Shown here: piece by piece, positions 33,060 through 44,270 of the stretch | Layout: each line of letters opens with the position of its first letter | Numbering within the stretch: position 1 is the first letter of the stretch | Source of the DNA: Prionace glauca | Taxonomy: Eukaryota; Chordata; Chondrichthyes; Carcharhiniformes; Carcharhinidae | Reading direction: 5' to 3' | Length of the DNA: 64,000 nt | Assembly: GCA_037974335.1 (NCBI GenBank) | Contig: CM075760.1 | Coordinates: forward strand, 43,714,103-43,778,102 | Program-made: the position numbers and the translations under genes | The notes under the pieces: generated by a model | Database searches by the model: none | Seen by the model: only the letters and a program-made list of their open reading frames with translations | Told to the model about the DNA's origin: nothing

Positions 33060-33690
33060 CTCCTATGGGGTTCAAGAGTGTCATCCTGAGACACCATCCC
33101 AACCCGGCCGAACTTTACCATGGCCACCCAGGAGTGGCAAACTGACGATCCTCCAAATTGCCACGTCTGGTGGCCAGGTATGGATACAGATATTTGCTTC
33201 TGTGTCAGTGTTGGCAATATCAACAAGGGCAGAACAGTCACCAGTCACTATTCTTTACACTTGGGTTGGCCGTAGACATGACTGCACATGGACAGTGCCG
33301 GACCGTTCATGGGGTCTGTGTTCCTGATATTGGTAGATGCTCATTCAAAATGGATGACCATACACAGGATGAGTTAATCAAATACAAGGAGAAGAGTGGA
33401 GAAACTTCACACCTCTTTCTTGACACCAGACATTCTTCAGGTGTTGAATTCTAAAAATGGACCACCCTCCATCAGTCAGGAATTTGTGCATTTCATGAAG
33501 TTGAGCAATATTTGATGCGTTGCTGTAGAGGGTACTGGTGAGGCCGCAACAGGAATACCGTGTGCAGTTTTGATCGGCGTACTTGATCGGCGTTAGGACA
33601 GTGCCCACATTACCCATCATCCAATGGTCGGGCAGAAAGAGTTGTGTTCCCTGACAACTGAGTCGATATTGAAGAGAATCCTCAGCACGA
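33060..33690 (+). mobile_element. Ty3/gypsy-like retroelement fossil, integrase region
   Basis: Short stretches resemble the zinc-binding and core parts of a Ty3/gypsy integrase. The fragment is old, broken in several places and has no LTRs visible. A short piece of CR1-like sequence appears to be inserted near 33510-33590. Confidence 0.5.
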
Positions 33691-33785
33691 CAGGACATAA
33701 ACAACAGTGCTGCATAAGTCCTCAGCACCACAGGACATAAACAACAGTGCTGCATAACTCCACCTGTGGCTTGAATCCTCTTTGT

Positions 33786-34370
33786 GCCCCTCTCACACTC
33801 TCCTCAAGGTGCTGAGCATCTGTCCCAGTTTCCCCCTCTCACACTCTCCTCAAGGTGCTGACAGTCTGTCCCAGTTTCCCCCTCTCACACTCTCCTCCAG
33901 GTGCTGAGCGTCTGTCCCAGTGTCCCTTCTCCCACTCTGCTCAAGGTGCTGACTGTATGCCACTGTCACAGTGACCCCCACACGCTTCTGGGGGGGGGGG
34001 GGGGTGGGTCTGACTGTCTGTCTCAGTGTCCCCCTCTCACACTTTCCTCAAGGTACTAACTCTCTGCCCTGGTGTCACAGTAAGCCTCTCGAACACTCTC
34101 CTCAAGGAGCTGACTGTCTGTCATAGTATCCTAGTGCCCTCCCCTCATAATCTCCTCAAGGTGCAGACTCTCTGCCCTGGTGTCCCAGTGATCGCCCCTC
34201 TCACACTCTCCTCAAGGCGTTGCTTGCCTCTCTCGGTGTCCCAGTGACCCCCTCTCACAAGGTGCTGTTTTCCTGTCCCAGTGTGCCAGTGTCCCCCTCT
34301 CTCACTCTCCTCAAGGTGTTCACTGTCAGTCCCACAGTCCCAGTGTCCCCCTCAGACTCACCTCAAGGTT
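33786..34370 (+). repeat. Minisatellite, about 50-60 bp unit
   Basis: Repeated CCCCTCTCACACTCTCCTCA, AGGTGCTGA and CTGTCCCAGTGTC blocks, about ten imperfect units, with a poly-G run near 33990. Confidence 0.85.
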
Positions 34371-34449
34371 ACCCAATTAGCTTCTTCTGTGCTGCAATGA
34401 GTTTATGACTGGAAATATATAATGTAGCTGCAGTAATATATTACAGAAC

Positions 34450-34795
34450 TAGAAATTAATAAGAAATGGAAATGGGGGAGTACTTTACTCAGAGATGTGA
34501 GAGAGAGGAGGAAGTTCTATGTTTTCTGAGGATCAATCTTGGAATTGGAACGACCAATCTTCGTTCACCCAAAGCCTGCAGTTTGATTCGCTGGAGGACC
34601 AGAGATTTTCCAGTCCCCCAACTCTCCTATTGGTCCACATCTAAGCTTGCCGGTCACAGAGGGTGGGCACAGCCCCGCACATGTGCAGATTCCCTTCTTC
34701 CTTTGGACATGCGCAGTCCTGGGCTGGGGGGAAGGGGGGAGATCACCGAGCGGCTTCTCACTCTGGGCGGAGCCACCAGCCGCATGAGCAGAAAC
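34450..34795. other. No recognised feature
   Basis: Nothing identifiable besides low-complexity open frames. Confidence 0.4.
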
Positions 34796-34797
34796 CT

Positions 34798-35045
34798 TGG
34801 CTCGAGGAGGGAAGGGGTACAATGGGTGGGGGAGGGGGTCCCGGGAGGGGGAGGGGAACAATGGGTGGGGGCGGGTCTCTCAGAATGGGAGGGGAACAAT
34901 GAGTGGGGCCAGGGCTCCAGAGGGGGAGGGAAAGGGGAAGGGGAACAGTGGGTGGGGCAGGGCTTCTGGGAGGCGAGGGGAACTATGGGTGTGGGTGGGG
35001 GTGGGGCTCCTGGCAGGGGGGCAATGGGTGGGGGCAGGGCTCCCA
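34798..35045 (+). repeat. G-rich tandem repeat, potential G-quadruplexes
   Basis: Repeats of GGGGAACAATGGGTGGGG with runs of four or more G at short intervals. The long frames here come from the repeat. Confidence 0.75.
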
Positions 35046-35050
35046 TGTCC

Positions 35051-35392
35051 CATGAGGCATACAAGATGATCAATGGATTGGATAGGATGGATAGTGTGAG
35101 CCTTTTACCTCGGATGGTGATGGCTAACACAAGGGGTCATAGCTTTAAATAAATGGATGGTAACTATAGGACGGATAACAGAGGTAGGTTCTTTACTCAG
35201 AGGGTAGTAAGGTCATGCCTGCAGCAGTTGTGGACTTGCCAACTTTAAGGGCGTTCAAATGGTCAGTGGATAGGCATATGGATAACATTGGAATAGTTTA
35301 GGTTAGAGGGTCATTAGATTGTTGCGCCAACCAGTGGAACCATTGAGGGCCGAAGTGCCTGTACTGCGCTATAATGTTCTATGTTCTTTGTC
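35051..35392 (+). repeat. CR1-like LINE, family B-related 3' end
   Basis: Begins in the RT C-terminus (EAYKMINGLDRMDSVSLLPR) and ends GCGCTATAATGTTCTATGTT. Diverged. Confidence 0.75.
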
Positions 35393-35461
35393 CGTGTGCT
35401 GGAGTTCCCACCCCCCTGACCTTACAATTACGAAGGGGTTCAATAATCCAGTAGTGATTTC

Positions 35462-35757
35462 GAGGGCAGCACAGTGGGTTAGCACTGCTGCCTCATAGCA
35501 CAGGGACCCGGGTTCGATTCCTGGCTTGGGTCTCTGTTGTGTGGAGTTTGTATGTTCTTCCCGTGTCTGCGTGGGTTTCCTCCAGGTGCTTCAGTTTCCT
35601 CCCACAGTCCAAAAAGATGTGCTGGTTAGGTGCATTAGCCATGCTAAATTCTCCCTCAGTGTACCCGACCAGCAGCCAGAGTGGGAGGACAAGGGGGTTT
35701 TCATAACAACTTCACTGCAGTGTTAACGTAAGCCTACTTGTGACTAATAAATAAGCT
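35462..35757 (+). repeat. SINE family I, complete copy
   Basis: tRNA-like head with box A (GTGGGTTAGCACTG) and box B (GGGTTCGATTCC), the body TGTGTGGAGTTTGTATGTTC and the tail ending TGACTAATAAATAA. The best reference copy of this family in the window. Confidence 0.85.
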
Positions 35758-35762
35758 CTAAC

Positions 35763-36005
35763 AGGAGAAAGTTCTTTATCCAGTGAGTGGTGAGAATGAC
35801 AGACTCATCATTACAGCGAGTGACTGAGGTGAACAGCATGAATACACTGAAGGGGAAGCTAGATACATACATGAGGGAGAAAGGAATAGAAGATATGCTG
35901 GTGGGGGGAGATGAAGAGGGGTGGGTGGAGGCTCATGTGGAACATAAACACTGACACAGACTGACTGAGCCGACTGGCCTGGCCCTGTGCTGTAGACTCA
36001 ATGGA
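35763..36005 (+). repeat. LINE 3' tail, unassigned family
   Basis: GAAAGTTCTTTATCCAGTGA corresponds to the FFTQ region of CR1-type ORF2; the end GGCCTGGCCCTGTGCTGTAG is a typical 3' UTR block. Confidence 0.5.
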
Positions 36006-36139
36006 ATAGAGACAAATGTATTTATTTTAGACCTATCTGTAGTGGTAGAAAAAACACTATTTACTGTCCAGGATTAAATAAATGTCCTTCATCAGCTTTT
36101 GTGGATCATTTCAGTGGAAATGTGCTCTCCCAGGCTCAA

Positions 36140-37600
36140 AGAGTATCAGCCCACTTGGAGCAAAGTTGTGAGACTGGCACATTGTGAATTCTCACTATAT
36201 CGAAGGCATCTCAATCGAGTCAACACATTGTAGTAAACTAAAATCAAGGGGCTCATTGAAGAATTCTACACTGCCCCCCCACATCGCCGAAGGGCAAAAA
36301 ACATTAGCGGATGTCATATATGGACCTCCAAACTGCAGTGGTGATGTTGGGAATGGCATTAAACACAAAATCAGAGATGCATGTGATAAGGGAGTATTGG
36401 TGATCATGGATGATTTTAATTTGGTAAAAAGTCTGACAACACCAGGTTTTAGTCCAACCGATTTATTTGATAATATTCTCACAAGCAAGCAAGCTTTCGA
36501 GGGGACTGCCTCTTCGTCAGGTGAATGGAGAGTTCTGGCCTCAGACAGAGCATATAAAGCACAGACAGTTGCTGATTGACCATGCAGACGCTACGACAAC
36601 GGATGAATGAACATCGCTCGACAGTCACCAGGCAAGACTGTTCCCTTCCTGTTGGCGAACACTTCAGCGGTCACGGGCATTCAGCCTCTGACCTTCGGGT
36701 AAGCATTCTCCAAGGCGGCCTCATGACACACGACAGCGCAGAGTCGCTGAACAGAGACTGATAGCCAAGTTCCGCACACATGAGGACGGTCTCAACAGGG
36801 ATCTTGGGTTCATGTCGCACTATCAGTAACCCTCGTGACTTGCCTGGGTTTGCAAAACCTCACTTACTGTACTGTCTGGAGACAATACACATCTCTTTAA
36901 ACTGTGATCAGTGCTCCTTCCACTCACATTATCAGCCACTTTAAGACTTGAACAGCAGGTTAGGTGTAAGGATTCGCATTCTAATCAGCAACTATCTGTG
37001 CTTTATATGCTCTGTCTGAGGCCAGAACTCTCCATTCACCTGACGAAGAGGCAGTCCCCTCGAAAGCTTACTTGCTTGTGAGAATATTATCAAATAAATC
37101 AGTTGGACTAAAACCTGGTGTTGTCAGACTTTTTACTGTGTTTACGCCAGTCCAATGCCGGCACACCCACATCATGATTTTAATTTGCACATAGATTGAG
37201 CAAATCAAATTAGCCACAATGCCGTAGAAGAGAATTCCTGGAATGTATACAGGATGGTTTAATTGACCAATATCTGGAGGAACCAACTGGAGAGCAAGCC
37301 AGCAAGCCAGTACTGTGTAGTGAGAAGGGAATCATTGCCAATCCAATTGTACCAGACCCCTTCGGGATGAGCAACTGCAACATGATAGATTTTTTAAAAT
37401 CAAACTGGAGAATGAGGTAGTTGATTCGGAGATGAGGGTGCTCAATCTTAAGAAAACTATGAGGTTATGAGACGTGAGTTGGCCTTGATAGATTGGGGAG
37501 AGTTACTTTAAGAGATGACAGTGGATAGATGGCACAGGGAGCAATCCTGTGATTACAACCCAAGAGGTCCTGCTTTTTAACTTTCTACCTAACTCCCTTA
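36140..37600 (+). repeat. LINE endonuclease region, interrupted by a Penelope-like element
   Basis: Before the interruption 36184-36420 encodes VIYGPPNCSGDVGNGIKHKI and VLVIMDDFN, the endonuclease YGPP and (G)DFN motifs with G changed to D. After 37187 it continues with GLIDQYLEEPTGEQ. A different, older LINE family than A or B. Confidence 0.65.
36424..37174 (+). mobile_element. Penelope-like element, short copy with target duplication
   Basis: Terminal inverted repeats (GTCTGACAACACCAGGTTTT at the left and its inverse near 37115) surround a GIY-YIG endonuclease remnant (LRQRMNEHRSTVTRQDCSLP, then VGEHFSGHGHSASDLRVSIL). The flanks share ATGATTTTAATTTG at 36410-36423 and 37174-37187. No reverse transcriptase is present. 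Confidence 0.75.
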
Positions 37601-38160
37601 ACTGCTGTTGCAGGACATCGTCACTCTTCCTACCTTTGTACCAATATGTAACATGGCCACTGGTTGTTCACTCTCTCACTTCAGAATGCTTACTGCCCTT
37701 TTGGAGACTTCCTGGACCCTGACACCAGGGAGGCAACACAACATCCTGAAGTCTCTTTCATGCCCACAGAAGCACCTATTTGCACCCCTAACTATAGAGC
37801 TCCTTATAACTATTGCTCTAGTGCTCTTTGTAACTCCCTGCTTAATAACAAAGCCAGCCGTGGTGCCAGTGCTCTGTTTGCTGTATTTATCCCCCAATAG
37901 GCTATAACTCTCCAACAGTATCCAAAACAGTGTACTTGTTAGAGAAGGAGATGACCACAGGGGATTCCTACGTTGACTGCCTGCCCCTTCTAGCAGTCAC
38001 CCATCTATCTGCCTGCACCTTGGGTGTGGCCAAGTTTCTAAAGCTCCTATCTATGACACTTTCCGTCATCTTCATTCTGCTAAGTGCATCCAACTGTTGT
38101 TCCAACCTATCCATGCTAGCCGTAAGGAGCTGCAAGTGGGTGCATTTCCTGTAGATTTAG
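37560..38160 (-). repeat. CR1-like LINE ORF1 fragment
   Basis: On the minus strand AIVIRSSIVRGANRCF and MLCCLPGVRVQEVSKR align with the esterase region of the ORF1 at 31706-32524 (GDSIVKGTDRR, VCCLPGAGVQDVSER). The catalytic GDS reads RSS, so it is degenerate. Confidence 0.65.
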
Positions 38161-38466
38161 TCATCCGGGACGCTGGAAGCATCACAGATCTCCCACATCT
38201 CACAAGTACAGCACTTAACCCCACTGACTGACATTTTGAGCACCAATTAAATTATTTAAGAACATTTATAAAACTCTTACCTTCACTTTTACCTTCTTGC
38301 AGTATCCTCTTTTTCAGATAAATTGGGGTTGTTCTCCTTGGAGCAAAGTGGATTGATAGAGGTGTACAAAGGTACGTGGAGGTGTCGAAGTTTAGATGCT
38401 CTGTTTACACATATACAAGCTTTCTGGGTCATCCAGTCTCGAAACGTTGGTTCATTTTCTCTGAAG

Positions 38467-38722
38467 TGGAGATGGCGGTGTTGGACCGGGGTAAACACAG
38501 TAAGAAGTCTCAATGCACCAGATTAAAGTGCAATGGGTTTACTTGGTAGCAAAATCCACTAGCTTTCTGTGTGCTGCTCGTTCGTCAGGTGAGTGGGAGT
38601 TCTGTCCACAAACAAGGCATAGAAAGACACAAACTCAATTTACAAAATAATGGTTGGAATGCAAATTTTTGCAGGTAATCAAGTCTTAAAGGTACAGACA
38701 ATGTGAGTGGGGAGAGTGTTCT
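38467..38722. mobile_element. Penelope-like element, left-end fragment
   Basis: AGATGGCGGTGTTGGACCGG, the GTAAGAAGTCTCAATGCACC repeat block and the ATGTGAGTGGGGAGAG tract match the left end of the copy at 47202-48556. The internal part is absent. Confidence 0.7.
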
Positions 38723-38889
38723 ATTCTCTCTCCACAGATGCTGTCAGATCTGCTTAGATTTTACAGTATTTTCTGTTTTTATTTCCCTTTATTTTTCGTT
38801 CCCTGTCACCGCTCTGCCTCATCAATGAGACATTGGGACTCAGAGAGTTGATGCAATTTGATGGACAAGTTGTCTCCATTCTGAACAAT

Positions 38890-39345
38890 GGGGAACAAGC
38901 TCCTCCCACTTAATGACATCATTGCCCTCTACAAACATGGCGGCCGCGAGTACGCACTGCTGCATATTGCCCCCAATAAAGATGGCGAACGTTAACTCGG
39001 GACGAACCTGAGGAGCTGCGGCCCTGCTCGGTACAAACTGGGTCCGGGAAGACCCCTTCCGCGGTTTGCTACTTACACCACATGCTTACGCATCGTTTTC
39101 ACCCACCTGGGCGATCCATTGCTCTCTCCGTACCGCCAATCACCTCCAACAGATTTCCCAGCCCAAAACAAAGCCTACTTTCCACCGCCATTACTCACAC
39201 TGCGCATGCTCCAATCAAAGCTGGACCCGCCCCTCTTTCGCTCCTATTGATTGGAGGACCGAACGCTCCCGTTCAGTCCTCCAGCACCCCTCTTCCTATT
39301 GGTCCCCGCCGCCGTCAATCAGCCGGGCATTGTGACAGTGACTTG
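38890..39345. promoter_or_regulatory. CpG-rich island with YY1-like and CCAAT boxes
   Basis: GC-rich with many CpGs. YY1-like ACATGGCGGCCGCG (near 38935) and AAGATGGCGAAC (near 38980) are followed by at least five CCAAT or ATTGG boxes between 39110 and 39360. This looks like a vertebrate promoter, possibly bidirectional. No downstream exon could be recognised on either strand. Confidence 0.5.
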
Positions 39346-39570
39346 CTATTTGTCCAATAATAACAGAGTCTCAGTGTAATAATGACCCACACACAGGCTC
39401 CAATCCAATCAGAGTGGAGATGGAGCACAGAGAAAACACAGTAAAACACTGACTGATTCTGAATGTAACATAAACAGTGTTTGTTCACATAATAAGAGTC
39501 ACATTGCAGTATGTTAGTGAACACAGCATTAGATCCAATGTAATGATAATACAGTCAGTATCCAGTGCAC

Positions 39571-40035
39571 CATAAGAACATAAGAACATAAGAAATAGGA
39601 GCAGGAGCAGGCCATCTGGCCCTTCGAGCCTGCCCCGCCATTCAATAAGATCATGGCTGATCTGTCGTGACTCAGCTCCACCTTCCCGCCCTCTCCCCAT
39701 AACCCTTAATCCCTTCTCTTATCAAAAACCCATCAACCCGTTTCTTAAAAATATTTAGCGAGGCAGCCTCCACCACTTCAACGGGCAGAGAATTCCAGAG
39801 ATTCACCACCCTTTGAGTGAAGAAGTTCCTCCTCAACTCTGTTCTAAACCGCCCCCCCTTTATCTTGAGGCTGTGCCCCCTAGTCCTACTGTCTTTTTTG
39901 AGCGGGAACAGTCTCTCCACCTCTATCCTATCCATCCCATTCATCATCTTATACGTCTCAATGAGATCTCCCCTCATTCTTCTAAACTCTAACGAGTACA
40001 AGCCTAGTTTATTCAGCCTCTCCTCATAGCTCAAT
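39571..40035 (-). repeat. CR1-like LINE, family A, 5'-truncated
   Basis: 120 open codons of the RT C-terminus from LSYEERLNKLGLYSLEF, 3' UTR and terminal repeats; almost identical to 7843-8360, 18228-18914 and 54643-55540. Confidence 0.9.
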
Positions 40036-40207
40036 TGCTATTTGCTAAACCAAAGTTTAGGTTTCATTTGATAGTGTGACTGAGTCATGGTCTCTTGATA
40101 TAATGTATTTAAATTCCAGTGTGTGTTACTCTGCCACTGTCAGTATCAAACAATAACCTGTCTGTTATTCCAATTCTGCTGTATTTTACAACGTCGATGG
40201 TAGTCAT

Positions 40208-40366
40208 GACATAGAGATGCCGGCGTAAATACAGTAAGAAGTCTCAAAACACCAGGTTAAAGTCCAACCAATTTATTTGATAGTAATCCCACAAGCTTTA
40301 CTATCAAATAAGCTGGTTGAATTTAAACCTGGTGTTGTGAGACTTCTTACTGTATTTTACAACTGC
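40208..40366. mobile_element. Compact foldback derived from Penelope-like ends
   Basis: Two inverted arms of about 60-70 bp (AGTAAGAAGTCTCAAAACAC at left, its inverse CTTCTTACTGT at right) meet with almost no loop around CCCACAAGCTTTACT. All coding sequence is gone. Confidence 0.75.
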
Positions 40367-40369
40367 AGC

Positions 40370-41080
40370 TCCTGGGGCTGACTGGAATCCGGTATAATAA
40401 TAATCACAAACGTCGGTTTCAGTGTCTCTGAGGTCATTTGAACTGCAGGTAATCTGACGTTAAGGGAGACAAGAGGCCCAACAAACATCCGATTACAATA
40501 GGAGGACAAGATGTAAGGGAGTAATGATATTTTAAAGTGTCTGTGTTATGGTGAGTGTCACTGGGAAGTGAGTGATAAAATAGAAGTGGAAACATTATAA
40601 CAGAGACACATGTGACTGACTCAGCCTGACTGAGAGCTGTTATATTTGGGGAGGGAATAATGAGGGCATGAGGATCTCCTGAGATTCCCGATATCTGAGG
40701 TGTATCTGTTAGAGGAACTGAAAATAATCAGTTCCTTCTCATGGTTATCTGCAGTTCTCAAGTTACACAGACACATAGGAAACAGATCTGACAGTTCATC
40801 AAACCCAAGGGTTTAATCTTCTGTTTCAGACACGTTGTGACTGAAAAGATCAAATATTAAAACCTTATGGGGGATGTCAAGAAGATGAGTGAACTATCTA
40901 ATTAATCCCGTTCACCATAACTCTGTGAATATTGAGCCAATTTCCTTTTAAACTTACTATTAAACCTGCTTCTAGCACCTGTCAGGTTGTGCATTGCAGA
41001 TCATATGATTGTGTAAAAAAATCTCCTTATCACCCCCTTCAATTCTGTTCTCAATTATATTAAATCTCTGTGTCCTCTGC
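40370..41080. other. No recognised feature
   Basis: A diverged LINE-like block may lie near 40880-41085 (AACTTACTATTAAACCTGCT); otherwise nothing. Confidence 0.4.
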
Positions 41081-41084
41081 TTAA

Positions 41085-41740
41085 GGTCTAGATCGTATTA
41101 ACTGAGGGAGGTTTAGGACAGAGGTTACTGATACAAGTCCCAGATTGTAATAACTGAGAGAGGTTCAGGGCAGAGTTTACTGATACACAGCCCAGATTGT
41201 AATAACTGAGAGAGGTTTTGGGCAGAGATTACTGATACGAGGCCCAGATTGTAATAACTGAGAGAGGTTTTGGGCAGAGATTACTGATACAAGGCCCGGA
41301 TTGTAATAACTGAGGGAGGTTTAGGACAGAGATTACTGACACAAGGCCCAGATTGTAATAACTGAGAGAGGTTTAGGGCAGAGATTACTATTACACGGCC
41401 CAGATTGTAATAACTGAGAGAGGTTTAGGGCAGAGATTACTGATACAAGGCCCAGATTGTAATAACTGAGAGAGGTTTAGGGCAGAGATTACAGATACAA
41501 GGCCCAGATTGTAATAACTGAGAGAGGTTTTGGGCAGAGATTACTGATACAAGGCCCAGATTGTAATAACTGAGAGAGGTTTAGGGCAGAGATTACTGAC
41601 ACAAGGCCCAGATTGTAATAACTGGGAGAGGTTTAGGGCACAGATTACTGATACAAGGCCCAGATTGTAATAACTGAGAGAGATTTAGGGCAGAGATTAC
41701 AGATACGACGCCCAGATTATAATAACTGAGAGGGGTCCTC
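41085..41740 (+). repeat. Minisatellite, 52-bp unit
   Basis: About 12 copies of a unit with AGATTGTAATAACTGAGAG, GGTTTAGGGCAGAGATTACT and GATACAAGGCC. Units differ by a few substitutions and keep the 52-bp period. Confidence 0.92.
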
Positions 41741-41964
41741 TTCACCACATCAGGGGGTGGAGTGAGTTTGCATCTCTCGGTTATATTGGGAGTCAGTGGC
41801 AATGTCCAATTTCAGGATAAATGACTTTTAATCTTGGACTGCACCACTGTTTTAATCCAGACCTGGGCAATGACCATCATTGAGATTTACCTGAACATGT
41901 CAACAAATATCCCATTAATTTCTAAATAAGTATCCCAACATTTGCAAAGTCTCTGTTTCTCATT

Positions 41965-42290
41965 TGTGTGTAAAATCCCTACAGTACAAGGGGAGGCCAT
42001 TCAGTCCATCAAGTCTGCACTAACCACAATCCCATCATGCCCTGTCCCCGTATCCCACATATTTACCCTGCAACTTCCCCTGTCACTGAAGCATGACCAA
42101 TCAACCTCTCCCACACATCTTTAAACAGTGGGAGGAAACCGGAGCACCCAGAGAAAACCCACACAGACATGGGGAGAACGTGCAAACCCCACACAGTCAC
42201 ACAAGGCCAGAATTGAACCAAGTCCCTTTGAGGCAGCAGTGCGAACCAGTGTGCCACAGTGGTGCCAGTATCTGGTGGTTGTTCACAGTT
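41965..42290 (-). repeat. SINE family I copy (long-tail variant)
   Basis: Same family and orientation as 6435-6740, with the GGAGGCCATTCAGTCCATCA tail block and the tRNA-like head near 42270. Confidence 0.7.
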
Positions 42291-42344
42291 GGCGATGGGA
42301 CAATGTTAAATGGACAGTTTAGTCGGATTGGATAACCATTTGGA

Positions 42345-42870
42345 TTTACAAAAGTGTTTCCAGGGCTGGGGAATTGTGGTGATGAGGAAAGATTGGATTG
42401 GCAAGGTTTGTTTTCCTCAGAGCAGAGGAGGCTGAGGGAGACTGAACTGATGTGTCCAAAATTATGAGGAAGCCAAGACAGGGTGGATAGAAAAGGCCTG
42501 TTTCCCCTGAGCAGAGAGAGGTCACTTATTGTGGGTGGGTGGGGATGGTGAGGTCGGAGCGGGGTGAGTGGGGGCTGCACAGATATAAAGTGATTGGTGG
42601 AAGGATTAGAGGGGGCATTAGGAAAAGGGTTCTCATTCAAGGGATGGTGGGTGTCTGGAATTCGCTGCCTAAACTGATGGTTCAGCCAGAAATCTCTTGG
42701 CTCACTCGCATCACACACAGATCTATAGCTGAAATACTGGAACCTGTAGTAAGGGGGGCTAGGGGCTGGATGGCTGGAAACGGCGATTAGAATGAATGGC
42801 AAGTCTTTATTTCCCAAGCTGGTGAAGATGTGATGGGCTGAATGGCCTCTTTCTGTGCCACAACCTTTCC
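42345..42870 (+). repeat. LINE 3' part, diverged
   Basis: Spacing of a CR1-like C-terminus: GGTTCTCATTCAAGGGATGG, then GTGTCTGGAATTCGCTGCCT, and a tail GGGCTGAATGGCCTCTTTCT. Confidence 0.55.
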
Positions 42871-43079
42871 CCTGCTTTCTGTTAGCCCCATTGATGGGCA
42901 GAATGGAGGAGTGAGCTGGTTTTTAATTAGTAACAAGAGCAGGAATGAGGGAAAACGTTGAGGCAAAGCTGATTTTTTTTTTCTGATTTCCACCCCTCCC
43001 CTCATCAAAGTGAGTTAGAATTCATCCCCCCCCCCCACCCCCACCTGTCCTGTGCTCCCTCCAAATACATTTGCCTGAG

Positions 43080-43810
43080 TGGCAGCACATTAGCACAGTG
43101 ATTAGCATTGCAGTCTCCTACTGCCAAGGACCCATGTTCAATTCCAGCCTCCGGTCATTGCCTGTGTGGGGTTTTCATGTTCCTCCCATATAGAGTCATA
43201 GAGGTTTACAGCATGGAAACAGGCCCTTCAGCCCAACTGCTCCATGCTGCCCTTTTTAAAAAACCCTAAGCTCATCCCAATTGCTTGTATTTGGCCCATA
43301 TCCCTCGATACCCATCACACCCATGTAACTGTCTAAATGCATTTTAAAAGATAAAATTGTACCCATCTCGATGACTATATCTGGCAGCTTGTTCCAGACA
43401 CTCACCACCCTCTGTGTGAAAAAAAAATCTCCTCTGGACACTTTTGTATCTTTCCCCTCCCATCTTAAACCTATGCCCTCTAGTTTTAGACTCCCCTAAC
43501 TTTGGGAAAAGATATTGACTATCGAGCTGATCTGTGCCCCTCATTATTTTATAGAACTCTATAAGATCACTCCTCAGCCTTCTACGCTCCAGTGAAAAAA
43601 GTCACAGTCTATCCAGCTTCTCCTTATAACTCAATCCATCAAGTCCCAGTAGCTTCCTAGTAAATCTTTTCTGCACTCTTTCTAATTTAATAATATCCTT
43701 TCTATAATAGGGTGACCAAAATATCTGTGGGGTCTGAAAGATGGGCAGGTTAGGTGGATTGACCATGCTAAATTCTCCCTTAATGTCCAAAGATGTGAAG
43801 GTTAGTGGGA
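43080..43810 (+). repeat. SINE family I split by a LINE
   Basis: The SINE head and body (43080-43190) stop at TTCCTCCCATA; the remainder resumes near 43727 (TGTGGGGTCTGAAAGATGGG). The inserted LINE fills the gap. Confidence 0.7.
43194..43725 (-). repeat. CR1-like LINE, family C, inserted in a SINE
   Basis: On the minus strand: LERVQKRFTRKLLGLDGLSY, MRGTDQLDSQYLFPKLGESK and FFTQRVVSVWNKLPDIVIEM, then a 3' end with GGGCCTGTTTCCATGCTGTA. A good reference for family C. Confidence 0.75.
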
Positions 43811-43929
43811 TTCGACGGTATTGTGGGGTTATGGGAATAGGGTAAAATGTTCTGTTGACATAGACTTGATGCACTGTCGGGATTTTATGATTTTAGTGTG
43901 TGGGGGGGGGGGTAGTTTGATTTCAGGGG

Positions 43930-44245
43930 GAGAGTGTTGCAACACAGTGGCACAGTGGTTAGCATTGCTGCCTCTCAGTGCTAGGGCCCCAAATTCGATT
44001 CCCGGATTGGGTCACTGTCTGTGTGGAGTTTGCACATTCTCTCCATGTCTGCATGGGTTTCCTCCAGATGCTCTGCTTTCCTCCAGCAGTCCGAAAGACA
44101 TGCTGGTTAGATGCATTGGCCATGTTAAATTGTTTGTAAGTGTATCCGAACAGGAATGTGGCGACTCGGGAATTTTCACAGGAATCGCATTGCAGTGTTA
44201 ATGTAAGCCGACTTATTAGTGTCACTAATAAATAAACTTAAACTG
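43930..44245 (+). repeat. SINE family I copy
   Basis: Head CACAGTGGTTAGCATTGCTG, box B ATTCGATTCCCGG and tail ending GTGTCACTAATAAATAAA. Confidence 0.8.
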
Positions 44246-44270
44246 CAGGTCAAGGTGCTGCTGTGACATT

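Noticed and set aside
34466-35152. 228-codon open frame and its opposite-strand partners
   Set aside because: The frames arise from G-rich tandem repeats and run into a LINE C-terminus.
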